A model generated the notes under the pieces. The model was not told the origin of the DNA, made no database searches, and worked only from the letters and a program-made list of their open reading frames with translations. The translations under genes were made by a program, and so were the position numbers. 29,860 nt of DNA from Trichinella spiralis (Eukaryota; Nematoda; Enoplea; Trichinellida; Trichinellidae). Positions 21,449 to 29,860 of this stretch are shown here, in pieces. The number at the start of each line of letters is the position of its first letter. Positions within the stretch are counted from its first letter, which is position 1. The DNA is taken from contig CM012955.1 of the NCBI GenBank assembly GCA_000181795.3, positions 215,921 through 245,780 on the forward strand, given 5' to 3'.

Positions 21449-24400
21449 GATTGCATAAAAAAATTAAAAATGATTTTCTAAATGCAGAGCATAAATCAAA
21501 GGCTATTTTGAGTTGCCTAGTGTTGCAGATGTTGCAAAGTTTAGCACCTCACTGGAACTCGTGGAAAACAGCATGAGCATATAAAGTGAGATTCCTCAGA
21601 ATCAACTGATGAATTATTTTCAGCAAACGCTTGTGAAAATAAAGCATAAGAAAACTGTTGACAGAAATGATTTATTATGATGTAGATATAAATGTATATG
21701 AATATGTCATGAAATAGATGAAATTTCCAAAAAGTCTGGATAAATAGCGTGATAAAATGATAGAAGCGGAAACGCTTCAATAAAGAATATCAGATTTAGT
21801 GTCGTTTCCCGTTGGAGAGACAATTTAGCTTTATTGCTCAGAAAGCAAGGAAGTTTTAAGGAAAAAGTTTGCTAGGCCCTGTAAACCTGGCCAAAATAAG
21901 CATATTCATCAGGTGTGTCACACTATAGATATCAGCGTATCCTTTTTCCCATATTGATTTTACTTATTTTTATAGTTCTGTGTGATCATCTATAAAGTTT
22001 TACGTGTTGTTTAACTTGTTACTGTTATACTCTTTTTCTTGTGATACTGGTAAATTTTTTGCATTTCATATTATTTACTTAGTTTATATATAATTTAAAA
22101 TCGTAAATTATGCAAAATTATATTTATTAGCCTAACGTGTATTCTCAAAGTTAAAGTTCAAAAAATTAATTTGTTCTAGTTTTGCACTAAATTACATTTT
22201 AATTTAATATATTTGAAACATTTGTTCTAAATAATTTTAATTAATTTTAATAATTTAATTTTTTTAATATTTTAATTTTAATAAATATTAATCATTTTTA
22301 TTACCTTTATTTTAGCCACTTGCAATGATATTTGAGTGAACAATATGTCACATTCTTGTCTATATGTGCTTTTCATAATTGAAACAAAACAGGAAAGGAA
22401 AAACAATGATAGGGAATTAAAAAACAAATTATGACTATGTAAATTATGTTTATCAGTGAAAATTCATCTAACATGAGCTATACGACTAGCATCCCTTTTA
22501 GCGCAGCCAGCTGAGCGTTGTTTCGCTATAATGCCGTTTCTAACTGGCCTTACTCGTGAATCATTTTTGTTCACTCAACCGCAACTTGCATGTCACGTGA
22601 TTTATATGTGCTTGTTTATCAGTAGCTTCCACGTCACTTGAAACTACACTTATTACTTTGATTGGAAGCTAGTTAGCGCCAAGTAATACCCCGCTCATTG
22701 CTCATGATATGATCCTGAACAAAAGCGCTAAGCAAAACATCATTAAACGGGGTGATTATCCAGAGAAATGCTTTTCCTTTGTATTTTGTGAGAAAACACT
22801 TTTAACTTTTTAATAACTCAAAGTACAACATGGTTTAGCAGTGGTACAGAGATTACAAAAAGGAGAGTTTTGAATTTAATACAATTTGATATGGAGGATT
22901 TAAAATCAGTAATAAACATTTTTTAGATTATTTGACGATCATTACATCCAGTGCGGCTGATAAAAAGTAATAAGGAAGAATTAGAAAAAAGCAAAATACA
23001 GCCATCACCAATGCAAGCATGTCATTTCCAATGATGACAATTAATGCATGTAAAATTATAAATTTAAATCACTACAGATTATAAATTGTAAATGCTTATT
23101 TAAATTACGGCGAACAAGTTTGGGAGTACGTATATGCTAAAGAACTTCAGTTCATCGACTCGGCTATCTATGCCTGCCTACTATTGTGTTTCGCCATTTG
23201 TGTTGACAATTCTAACAGTTAAATAGCTCATTCTGGAGATGGGCCTCAACAACAATCATCTACTGATTAATCTGAATTAGGTGCATATTACACTACATTA
23301 CTTTTATTTGCCATTTAAAATTTTATAATGCATAAAATCAAAATTACACTTTTTAATGTAATTAATATTTATGCTAAAATGTATGTCATCTATTTTTAAT
23401 CTATAAGAGTAATGATGAAAATAACATTAAGTTTAATTTGATATAAGCATAACTTAATATGAATGATATAATTCATCATAAACAATATAACTCACTATAT
23501 GAAAAAATTTTAGTAAAATTACTAAAAATTTTATTGAGAACATGTGAAACATGCGTGAATTTTATAAGCGCTAGTTAGCACAGATTAATGGAATAATATT
23601 GATACTAGCAAAATTTAAAATCATTTCAGGTGAAAAAAATTAGGTTATCTTGTTAAAAAATAAAAGTAAACAAAACTTTAAAAAAATTATTTCACAAATA
23701 ATATGAAGCTACAAGAAACAAAGCAATAACGGAAAGATAATCATCGGCAATGCAATGAGCAAGTAAAATCACCAGTTGCGCAAAGCAACAGAAATTGAAG
23801 TATTAACTGCCATTAAACTGGTGACATAAGTACTGTAGTATTAGTCACATGGATGTCATTTGACAGATCAGAGCACAACAAACGTTGATACAATACCGTA
23901 ACATGCATAAGCGCTTTTATACGCACCAATCAATTAATTTTGAAATAAATTTTTCAAATTTATTATATCAGTTTTAAAATTCAACCACAATGCAGATAAA
24001 ATATCTTTTTACGCTTCTGCTGTAAGCATAAATATGATTGTAATAATAATAACAATATTATAATTATAATAATAATAATAATTATTATTATTAATGCAAT
24101 GTCAAGAATTTTAGATTTTTTTAAATAAAATAATAATAGCATCCAACCACTTCTATAGCGATTTTTGGCAAAATCTGTTTTCAGATATTACTTGAAAATC
24201 ATTTCGATGGTAGTTGTTACAGTTACATCTTTGTTGTTTTTATTGTTCTTTGTTGCATGTCATGTAATTGAGAAAATAATGTATTTAATATGAGTTTTCA
24301 GTTAGGGCTTTGCATTTCTAATAGCAGTAAGCTGTTGATCCTTTTTATAAGTACTTTACGCCTGTTATCTCTTCTACTTTTGACAGTTTTAATCAATTAA

Positions 24401-24555
24401 AGTAAGCTTTTTAGGATGTAAGTTATAATGTTTTTTTAGCCGTTTCGAATTGTTCCTTGAGTTTATTTAATTCAGTGACTAATTTTTATTTTAATGAAAT
24501 TTTTAAAGAAGTACTATAGACTGTCATATTTACTTATAAAGATTCCATACAAAGA
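21449..24555. other. 3.1-kb AT-rich intergenic region
   Basis: No coding exon that I can support. A slightly GC-richer patch at 22490-22750 carries a CACGTG E-box (22594-22599), so it could be a distant promoter or enhancer of the chromodomain gene. A palindromic TAA tract lies at 24042-24095. The rest is AT-rich without visible repeats. Confidence 0.5.
24042..24095. repeat. palindromic TAA/TTA tract
   Basis: Runs of TAA followed by runs of TTA, making a near-perfect palindrome able to form an AT hairpin or cruciform. Easily unwound. Confidence 0.85.
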
Positions 24556-25498
24556 ATGGCTAGAGAAGGAAGTGATATATATACGGCGGAATGCATCATG
24601 AATGAACGAAAGAGAAAGGTATGTATGTATATTTGTTGTGCATTAATTAGGAAGTTTTATTTGTAGTTAAAGTAATTTTTATTGTCTTCAGTTAATAGAA
24701 AGTTGAAGAGGTTGATGTCACTGTTAACATTGTTAAAGTAATTTTTAAAGACATCAATATCTTTTTTTTCGAATTATGCTTTGCTTATTATGATGTTTTT
24801 AAATGTACAGTTTTACTTAAAATTAAAGTATGTTGTGACCACCTTAGATTATCAGTTGCTTCTATCTATGTAATAAAAAAAGCAGTGAATTTTAAGGGAA
24901 AAAAAGAGTATTTGGTGCGATGGGAAGGCTATTCTGAAAAGTGAGTTCACTTTCATAATTATGGTTTTTCCAGTTGAAATTAAATTAAAATTTAAGATAT
25001 GACACCTGGGAACCGGCAAGCCACATATTAGGATATGAATTACTGCAAGAATATAATGAGGCGAAAAAGAATGGTTTTAAAAATGCGTTTGAATATAATA
25101 AGCACAAGGAAAATCAGTTGGGCAAATCAGCTGCAAAGAAAAGTAAGAAGGAATCGAATGCACCGCAAACGAAAAATGCAGGAGAACAAGTTCGTCGAAA
25201 GGACAAAAGTGGCGGTGGGAAACAGAAAAGTGAATTAAATGCTTCTGGTGATGACAAGAAAGAAGACGCTTCGGTTGTAAATCAAGAAGCAGAAGGCAAA
25301 GAAGAATCTGAAGCGGCAAAAAAGTTTTGTGAGTGGATTAAACAACTGCCATTGTCAATGAATTCAGGCCCATCACCTGGCTTATACAGTCGAAGTAATT
25401 TGACAATCGGTGAATTTGAAGAGAAACTGGAACGATTTCTGCAGTTGCTCCGAGACCGAAAAAAGACCTCGTTATTGCATAAACCGAATAAGAATTAG
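24556..25498 (+). CDS. Polycomb/CBX-type chromodomain protein
   Basis: Exons 24556-24618, 24897-24940 and 24997-25498 join in phase to 202 residues. The chromodomain spans residues 8-60: IYTAECIMNERKRK, GKKEYLVRWEGYSEKYD, TWEPASHIL. The methyl-lysine cage residues Tyr9, Trp30 and Tyr33 are present. AECI, the RKRKGK turn and KYDTWEP are closer to Polycomb/CBX2-8 (AECIxxKRxRKG, KYNTWEP) than to HP1, and no chromoshadow domain follows. Such proteins bind H3K27me3 or H3K9me3 in nuclear silencing complexes. Residues 62-140 are Lys-rich and disordered (AAKKSKKES); the last 40 (NLTIGEFEEKLERFLQLL) look helical and may be a partner-binding end, though I do not recognise a CBX C-box. A truncated relative lies at 15921. 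An HP1-like identity is the main alternative. Confidence 0.85.
24714..24740 (+). promoter_or_regulatory. conserved block in intron 1 of the chromodomain gene
   Basis: Twenty-seven bases, beginning GATGTCACTGTTAAC, match 16094-16120 in the intron of the truncated paralogue with one substitution. The surrounding intron has diverged much more. Function unknown; it could be a splicing or transcription element. Confidence 0.45.
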
Positions 25499-25847
25499 GT
25501 TTTTTCAATTATGTTTAAACAGTTTCGACTATAACTACTCGCTTACGAATCATTTACAATTAGTAAGAAAAATATGCTGATGGTATAATATAGTAGTTAT
25601 TTATTTTCACTAGTTTTGTTATTTTTGTTATTTTATTTTTTTTAGTTTTGTTATTTTTTAAGTTATTTCGTTATATTATTCTACTGCGTGTTTACTATTA
25701 TATACTGTTGTTCAATGTTGATGTGAGCGAGCTGAGATGATATCGCATCAGTCACACTATAATGCTGCTTTTCTTTCATTGGGTGATGGTTCTCGTAAAA
25801 TAAATTCAGCTATTATTTCTCTGTGCATGTTATCAATTTTGTTATGT

Positions 25848-25853
25848 AATAAA
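25848..25853 (+). terminator. candidate polyadenylation signal of the chromodomain gene
   Basis: AATAAA about 350 nt past the stop, in T-rich DNA. Confidence 0.3.
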
Positions 25854-26464
25854 AATCTTTTTTCAATGATTTGTTTTATATTTGTGAAACTTTCCGCTTG
25901 TATTGACAGAGTGACGGTTGTTGTCGCTGTAAATGTTCAATATTTGTAATAGAGTATGAGTTTTTCAAATTTAAGAAATTTACAATTCTTAGGTGAATTT
26001 ATAATATCGTAATAATGTCGGACAAAATTTAAAGAAAACCAGTAATGTGCATTACATAACTTTGCACACAATAATGGAATTTTGAATCATAAGTTGAAAG
26101 CAATAAAAGATAAATTTATCTTAAAATACAGTAAGATGAGATACAGTATACTAAAATAAAGTTCTATTTAGGTTTGCATCTAGATAACCTATATTTGAAA
26201 AATTGACAATTAATATTAGCAGCAATCACTTAACAGCATATTGAAGTTATTTTTGATACAATATGTGCAATTTTGAAACATAATTGATTCTATACCAAAA
26301 TTATTGTACGTTATTGTGTAATTACTCAAATGCTGGAGATCAGTTGATTCACAGAATGAATAAGCAATTCAGTTGATTAGTTCTCATTGCTGGCTTTGCC
26401 TTTAAATCCGCGCAGTTCTTCGTTCGTTAATATACTGTCTGATTTTCGTCAGTGTAGCGTTTCA

Positions 26465-26498
<34 letters not shown>
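26465..26498. repeat. CT dinucleotide repeat
   Basis: Polypyrimidine CT tract with one interruption. Confidence 0.95.
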
Positions 26499-27494
26499 TG
26501 CTCTGCGCATTCTCTACGTTGTTAGTTAACTGCTGTGAATTGTCGCGCACGATTATATCTGCAATCTTCTTTTCTAGTTTCAAAAACTGTTCTTTTAAAT
26601 ATACATAAAGAATAATGTAACTTTTTATATCAACGGTTAAACAAGACCAATGTTACATTTCCTTCGTACTCTTGCAAATTCTGCATTTACATTTTCTATT
26701 GTCCTCAACATCACTTGTTTTATATTTACACTGAACATGATACGTTCACTATTTTTGTTCAGTTTTATTACAATGCAAAGAATAATACAAAAGCCCTCCT
26801 GACTTCCTGTGTCAAGCGTCAATCATCTTCCACAGATTGTTGATTTCTGTTTGTTCATATGCATGAACAGGATGAACAAGATGAACCTCAACAATGAGAG
26901 TTCAGCGGAGGTGAGTGAGCTTAAAATAGATTTCATTTTTCAATTTTTCACTTTCATCAGTTTTGTTTAACATTTACATTGAGAATGTGTTGTTTATAAA
27001 TTTGTTCTTTGAGATCTATTTTTCATCTCGATATATAGTTATTTCTTTCTTCTTAGTATTTATATTATTACTTTTTGTATTTTATTTGCAGGCTTCCAAT
27101 TTTTTATTTTTATTTATTAAAGTTATTTTTCTCATCAATTTATTTTTTTAAATTGTTTTTCTACTTTAAATTTGTTTATTGTTTGTTCTGTTTTTGAAAT
27201 TTGAAGTCTGATAAAACCATCATCTCAACAAAGAAATAACAAACGTGAAATCTGATTTGTGGACTTCCAAACGTTATAAAAACTCACTGGTATATATGTC
27301 AGTTGACGTGAGTGAACAATTTATTTTTATACATGTTGAACCTCTATATTTTTTCTCTCTAATGCATTACTTTATGTTTTATTAACTTTGTTTTCTTTTC
27401 TTCTAATTTCAAATTTTATTTTTCAAATATACTATATTTCTCAATGCTAAATCCATTTTTCTTGTTCCATTTCTAAAATGTGTTTCATAATTTT

Positions 27495-27564
27495 CTCCAA
27501 AATTGCAAAAATGCATGGACTATAGAATTGGTTGTTTTTGCCAAAATCGGCGAAAAAGGTTTTT
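27495..27564. repeat. 70-bp dispersed repeat, copy 1
   Basis: Resembles 27831-27900 and 29117-29186; shared parts include CCAAAATTGCAAAA and CATGGACTATA. The 27831 and 29117 copies are counterparts in the tandem units; this one is extra and lies just outside unit 1. Confidence 0.7.
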
Positions 27565-27574
27565 CCAATATTCA

Positions 27575-28860
27575 TATATATTTTTTTGGTTGAAAAATTG
27601 GATGATTCCGTTGAAAAAACTTATGAAATCTTACCATAATCCCATTTTGTTAACGTTCCTTTTTAATTCCTTTCTGCTTCGACGTCTTTAAAATACTATG
27701 TAAGTTTTCAATTATTGCGTTTATCTCAAAAAATACGCACTTACCAGGGGTCCCGATACATTCAAAGTAGAAAGCAAATAATTTTCAAAAGATATAAATC
27801 AATTGCTTTCATTTTTGGATTAAAAATTTTTCTCCAAAATTGCAAAATTTCATGGACTATACACTTGGTTGTTTCTGCAAAAATCATCGAAAAGGGTTTT
27901 CTGAATATTTGGACTTTTTTTCATTTTTGTAATTTTTCATTGAGGAAAGTAAGTATTCACGGGAGTTTAACCTTAAACTGCCCAGTAGTTTTTGAATAAA
28001 TGGTTTCTAAAGTTTCTTTTTTCTAAACTTCTGCCCATTTTAACACATAGGGATGTCGCCAATCAGCAACTGTTCTCCAACCGCCGGAATGACTGACAAT
28101 TTCTGCAAATGAAACATTTTAGACATCAAATCTATTAGATTTATCCACATGTATATTTTTTTGATTGAATTAAATTCAATTTTAGAGCTGTTAAATAATC
28201 ATTAATTGCTGCGAATCAAAACGAAAGTGTTTTAAGTGTTTACCTTGACAAAAAGTAAACATTTCCTTGCACCCAATCCCGTTTACCATCTTTGTCATTG
28301 ATTAAACTCCTAATATATCCAACATGAGTGGCTATTTGAATTTACTTTTGCTTACTAACAACGACGCAATAACGATTTGCATAATCAGTATAATATGTGG
28401 TCGCCCAGAGTTGAAATTCATTACAATTGATATGAAATTAAATAAATTCAAAATTTATGTCAAATTATTGAACTCATGCATGGTATTTGTTCGAATCTTT
28501 AGAGAAATTTACCAATATGGACAGTGGAAATTAATCTGCGCATATCAGAAACTACGGCGTATTGCAAAATAGTTTTGGGTTAAGAGCAAGCAGTTTTGTG
28601 CCAGTTGAAGGTATGTAAATTGGGAATAACCCGCAATCGATGATTTTTTGAGAAATTTCATAAAGTTGCCAGTTTGAGGATTTGGAATTTTCAGAAAAAA
28701 AAGACTGGCATATTGCACGAAAACAACATTCTAATCTGCCAATTTTGGATAGTACTTATATCTAATTTGGAATCAATTAAAAATTTCTGTCAACAGCGGT
28801 TTATAAATTTGAAAGTTTTTGTAACATTAATGAAAATCAAGAACAATTCTTGTAAAAAAA
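27575..28860. repeat. tandem duplication, unit 1 (period about 1285 bp)
   Basis: Aligns with the next 1 kb at a steady offset of 1283-1286. Most of it has diverged (roughly two thirds identical by eye), but 28216-28579 is nearly identical to its partner. It contains the exon-like minus-strand segments listed separately. Confidence 0.85.
28063..28730 (-). pseudogene. exon-like segments of an unrecognised tandem gene, copy 1
   Basis: From 5' to 3' on the minus strand: 28730-28556 (open 57 codons, with SSNWQLYEISQKIIDCGLFP), 28535-28513, an open segment ending at 28356 (QLWATTYYTDYANRYCVVV), 28331-28244 (THVGYIRSLINDKDGKRD then WVQGNVYFLS) and 28102-28063 (NCQSFRRLENSC, stop). Splice phases agree at four of the five joins. 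The join into the third segment has no AG acceptor and meets stop codons. Two joins need introns of only 20 and 24 nt. The TDYANRY and YFLSRN motifs faintly recall lipocalins, but not enough to name it. It is either a pseudogene or a gene with very small, partly non-canonical introns. Confidence 0.4.
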
Positions 28861-29860
28861 CATTTATTTTTTTGGGTAAAAAAATTGATGGTTCCGTTCA
28901 AAAAATCATTGAAACCATACCGTATTCGCATTTTGTTAACATTCCTTTTTCATTCCTTATTATTTCAACACATTTAAAACCATATACATGCCATAGTTTT
29001 TTCCGTATATCTCAACAAATACGCCATCACTAGGGGTCCATGTGCATTTATAGTAAATAGCAAATAATTTTCAAAAGGTATAAATCAATTGTCTTAATTT
29101 TAGATTAAAAAAGATTTCTCGAAAATTGCAAAATTTCACGGATTACAGACTTGTTTGTTTTTGCAGAAAAAAGCGGAAAGGGTTTTCATAATATTTGGAT
29201 TTTTTTTATTTTTATCACTTTTTGATGATGAAAGATATTGTTTTGGAGACTTTAACATTGAACATTCCAGTAGCTGTGCAATAAATGGTTTCAAAAGTTG
29301 AAGTACTTCCTATTTTAATACATACGATAGTCGCCCATTAGTAAGTGTTTTTCAACGGAACCCTAGACTTCCAGTTTCTGCACATTATACATTTCTGGCA
29401 TGAAATTTGTTCGATTTTTACTAATATATATTTTTTAATATTAATTTAGTTGAATTTCTGAAATTACTGCTGTTAAATAATCATTAGTTTGCTGCCATTC
29501 AAAACGAAAGTGTTTTAAGTGTTTACCTTGACAAAAAGTAAACATTTCCTTGCACCCAATCCCGTTTACCATCTTTGTCATTGATTAAACTCCTAATATA
29601 TCCAACATGAGTGGCTATTTGAATTTACTTTTGCTTACTAACAACGACGCAATAACGATTTGCATAATCAGTATAATATGTGGTCGTACACAGTTGAAAT
29701 TCATTACAATTGATATGAAATTAAATAAATTCAAAATTTATGTCAAATTATTGAACTCATGCATGGTATTTGTTCGAATCTTTAGAGAAATCTACCAATA
29801 TGTACAGTGGAAATTAATCTGCGCATATCAAACTACGGCGTATTGCCAAATAGCTCTGGG
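28861..29860. repeat. tandem duplication, unit 2 (cut by the window end)
   Basis: Second unit; its near-identical patch is 29499-29860 and may go on past the window. Confidence 0.85.
29338..29860 (-). pseudogene. exon-like segments of the tandem gene, copy 2 (partial)
   Basis: Counterparts of copy 1: 29860-29837 (cut by the window), 29818-29796, a segment ending at 29639, 29614-29527 and 29377-29338. The last exon has the same 40-nt length, the same acceptor position and a stop at the same codon (RNWKSRVPLKNTY against RNCQSFRRLENSC), although the DNA has diverged. That is the best evidence that these pieces were once, or still are, coding on this strand. Confidence 0.4.

Larger units (their letters stand above)
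25499..27494. other. AT-rich flank without a supported gene
   Basis: 3' flank of the chromodomain gene, a CT microsatellite, and very T-rich DNA from about 26930 to 27480. A 13-codon ATG frame ending at GTGAGT (26872-26910) could be a first exon, but no partner exon was found. Confidence 0.5.

Noticed and set aside
26872-26910. Possible first exon (13 codons) ending at GTGAGT
   Set aside because: No partner exon in phase was found in the T-rich DNA that follows; 13 codons alone are not evidence.
28324-28572. Plus-strand 82-codon frame present in both tandem units
   Set aside because: The second copy loses the frame near its end, the high identity reaches well upstream of its ATG, and a minus-strand exon model explains the diverged flanking parts better.
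28674-29033. Plus-strand 119-codon frame in the tandem repeat
   Set aside because: Spans the junction of the units, is not kept in the other unit and has no domain.

Overview
The window is about 70% A+T and looks like nuclear DNA of a small-genome invertebrate, most likely a nematode. Introns are often short (53-76 nt) with TTTNAG-type acceptors, exons are small, and intergenic DNA is AT-rich with CA, CT, GAA and ATGT microsatellites. The hAT remnant is of the ZBED5/SCAND3-like type and the Polycomb-type chromodomain gene is a kind that C. elegans lacks. Together these suggest a clade I nematode such as Trichinella. The species call is inference; no rRNA, tRNA or spliced-leader gene was seen to confirm it.

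Left part (1-11.9 kb, minus strand): an intronless Hedgehog acyltransferase gene (HHAT/Rasp, 480-2036) with its heme-ligand Cys and catalytic Asp and His in place. It is followed by a 19-exon gene for a PPP4R4-type HEAT-repeat regulatory subunit of protein phosphatase 4 (3087-11343). All 19 exons could be joined in phase into 1018 residues. Its first intron is 2.6 kb and holds only simple repeats.

Middle part (11.9-21.5 kb): a gene-poor stretch with a diverged duplicated non-coding module, two orphan candidate exons, and a shrunken Polycomb paralogue (15921-16251) that keeps the first exon and the tail but has lost the chromodomain core. Then comes a well-marked promoter (CCAAT boxes, GC box, TATA-like box) and a NAD(P)H-hydrate epimerase gene (NAXE). 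Its 5' exons allow two N-termini, and its phosphate-loop motif departs from consensus. A 967-bp hAT DNA transposon remnant with TIRs, an 8-bp target duplication and an internal inverted duplication of its own transposase follows.

Right part (21.5-29.9 kb): a long AT-rich gap, then a three-exon Polycomb/CBX-type chromodomain gene (24556-25498), the full-length relative of the fragment at 15.9 kb. The window ends in a tandem duplication with a period of about 1285 bp. Each unit carries, on the minus strand, exon-like pieces of an unrecognised gene. One 362-bp patch is almost identical between units while the rest has diverged strongly, and the candidate gene model needs GT-AG introns of only 18-24 nt or else is a pseudogene pair.

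The genes serve unrelated housekeeping, signalling and chromatin roles; nothing suggests an operon or a gene cluster. HHAT and PPP4R4 share a strand but are about 1 kb apart, and each has its own candidate polyadenylation signal.
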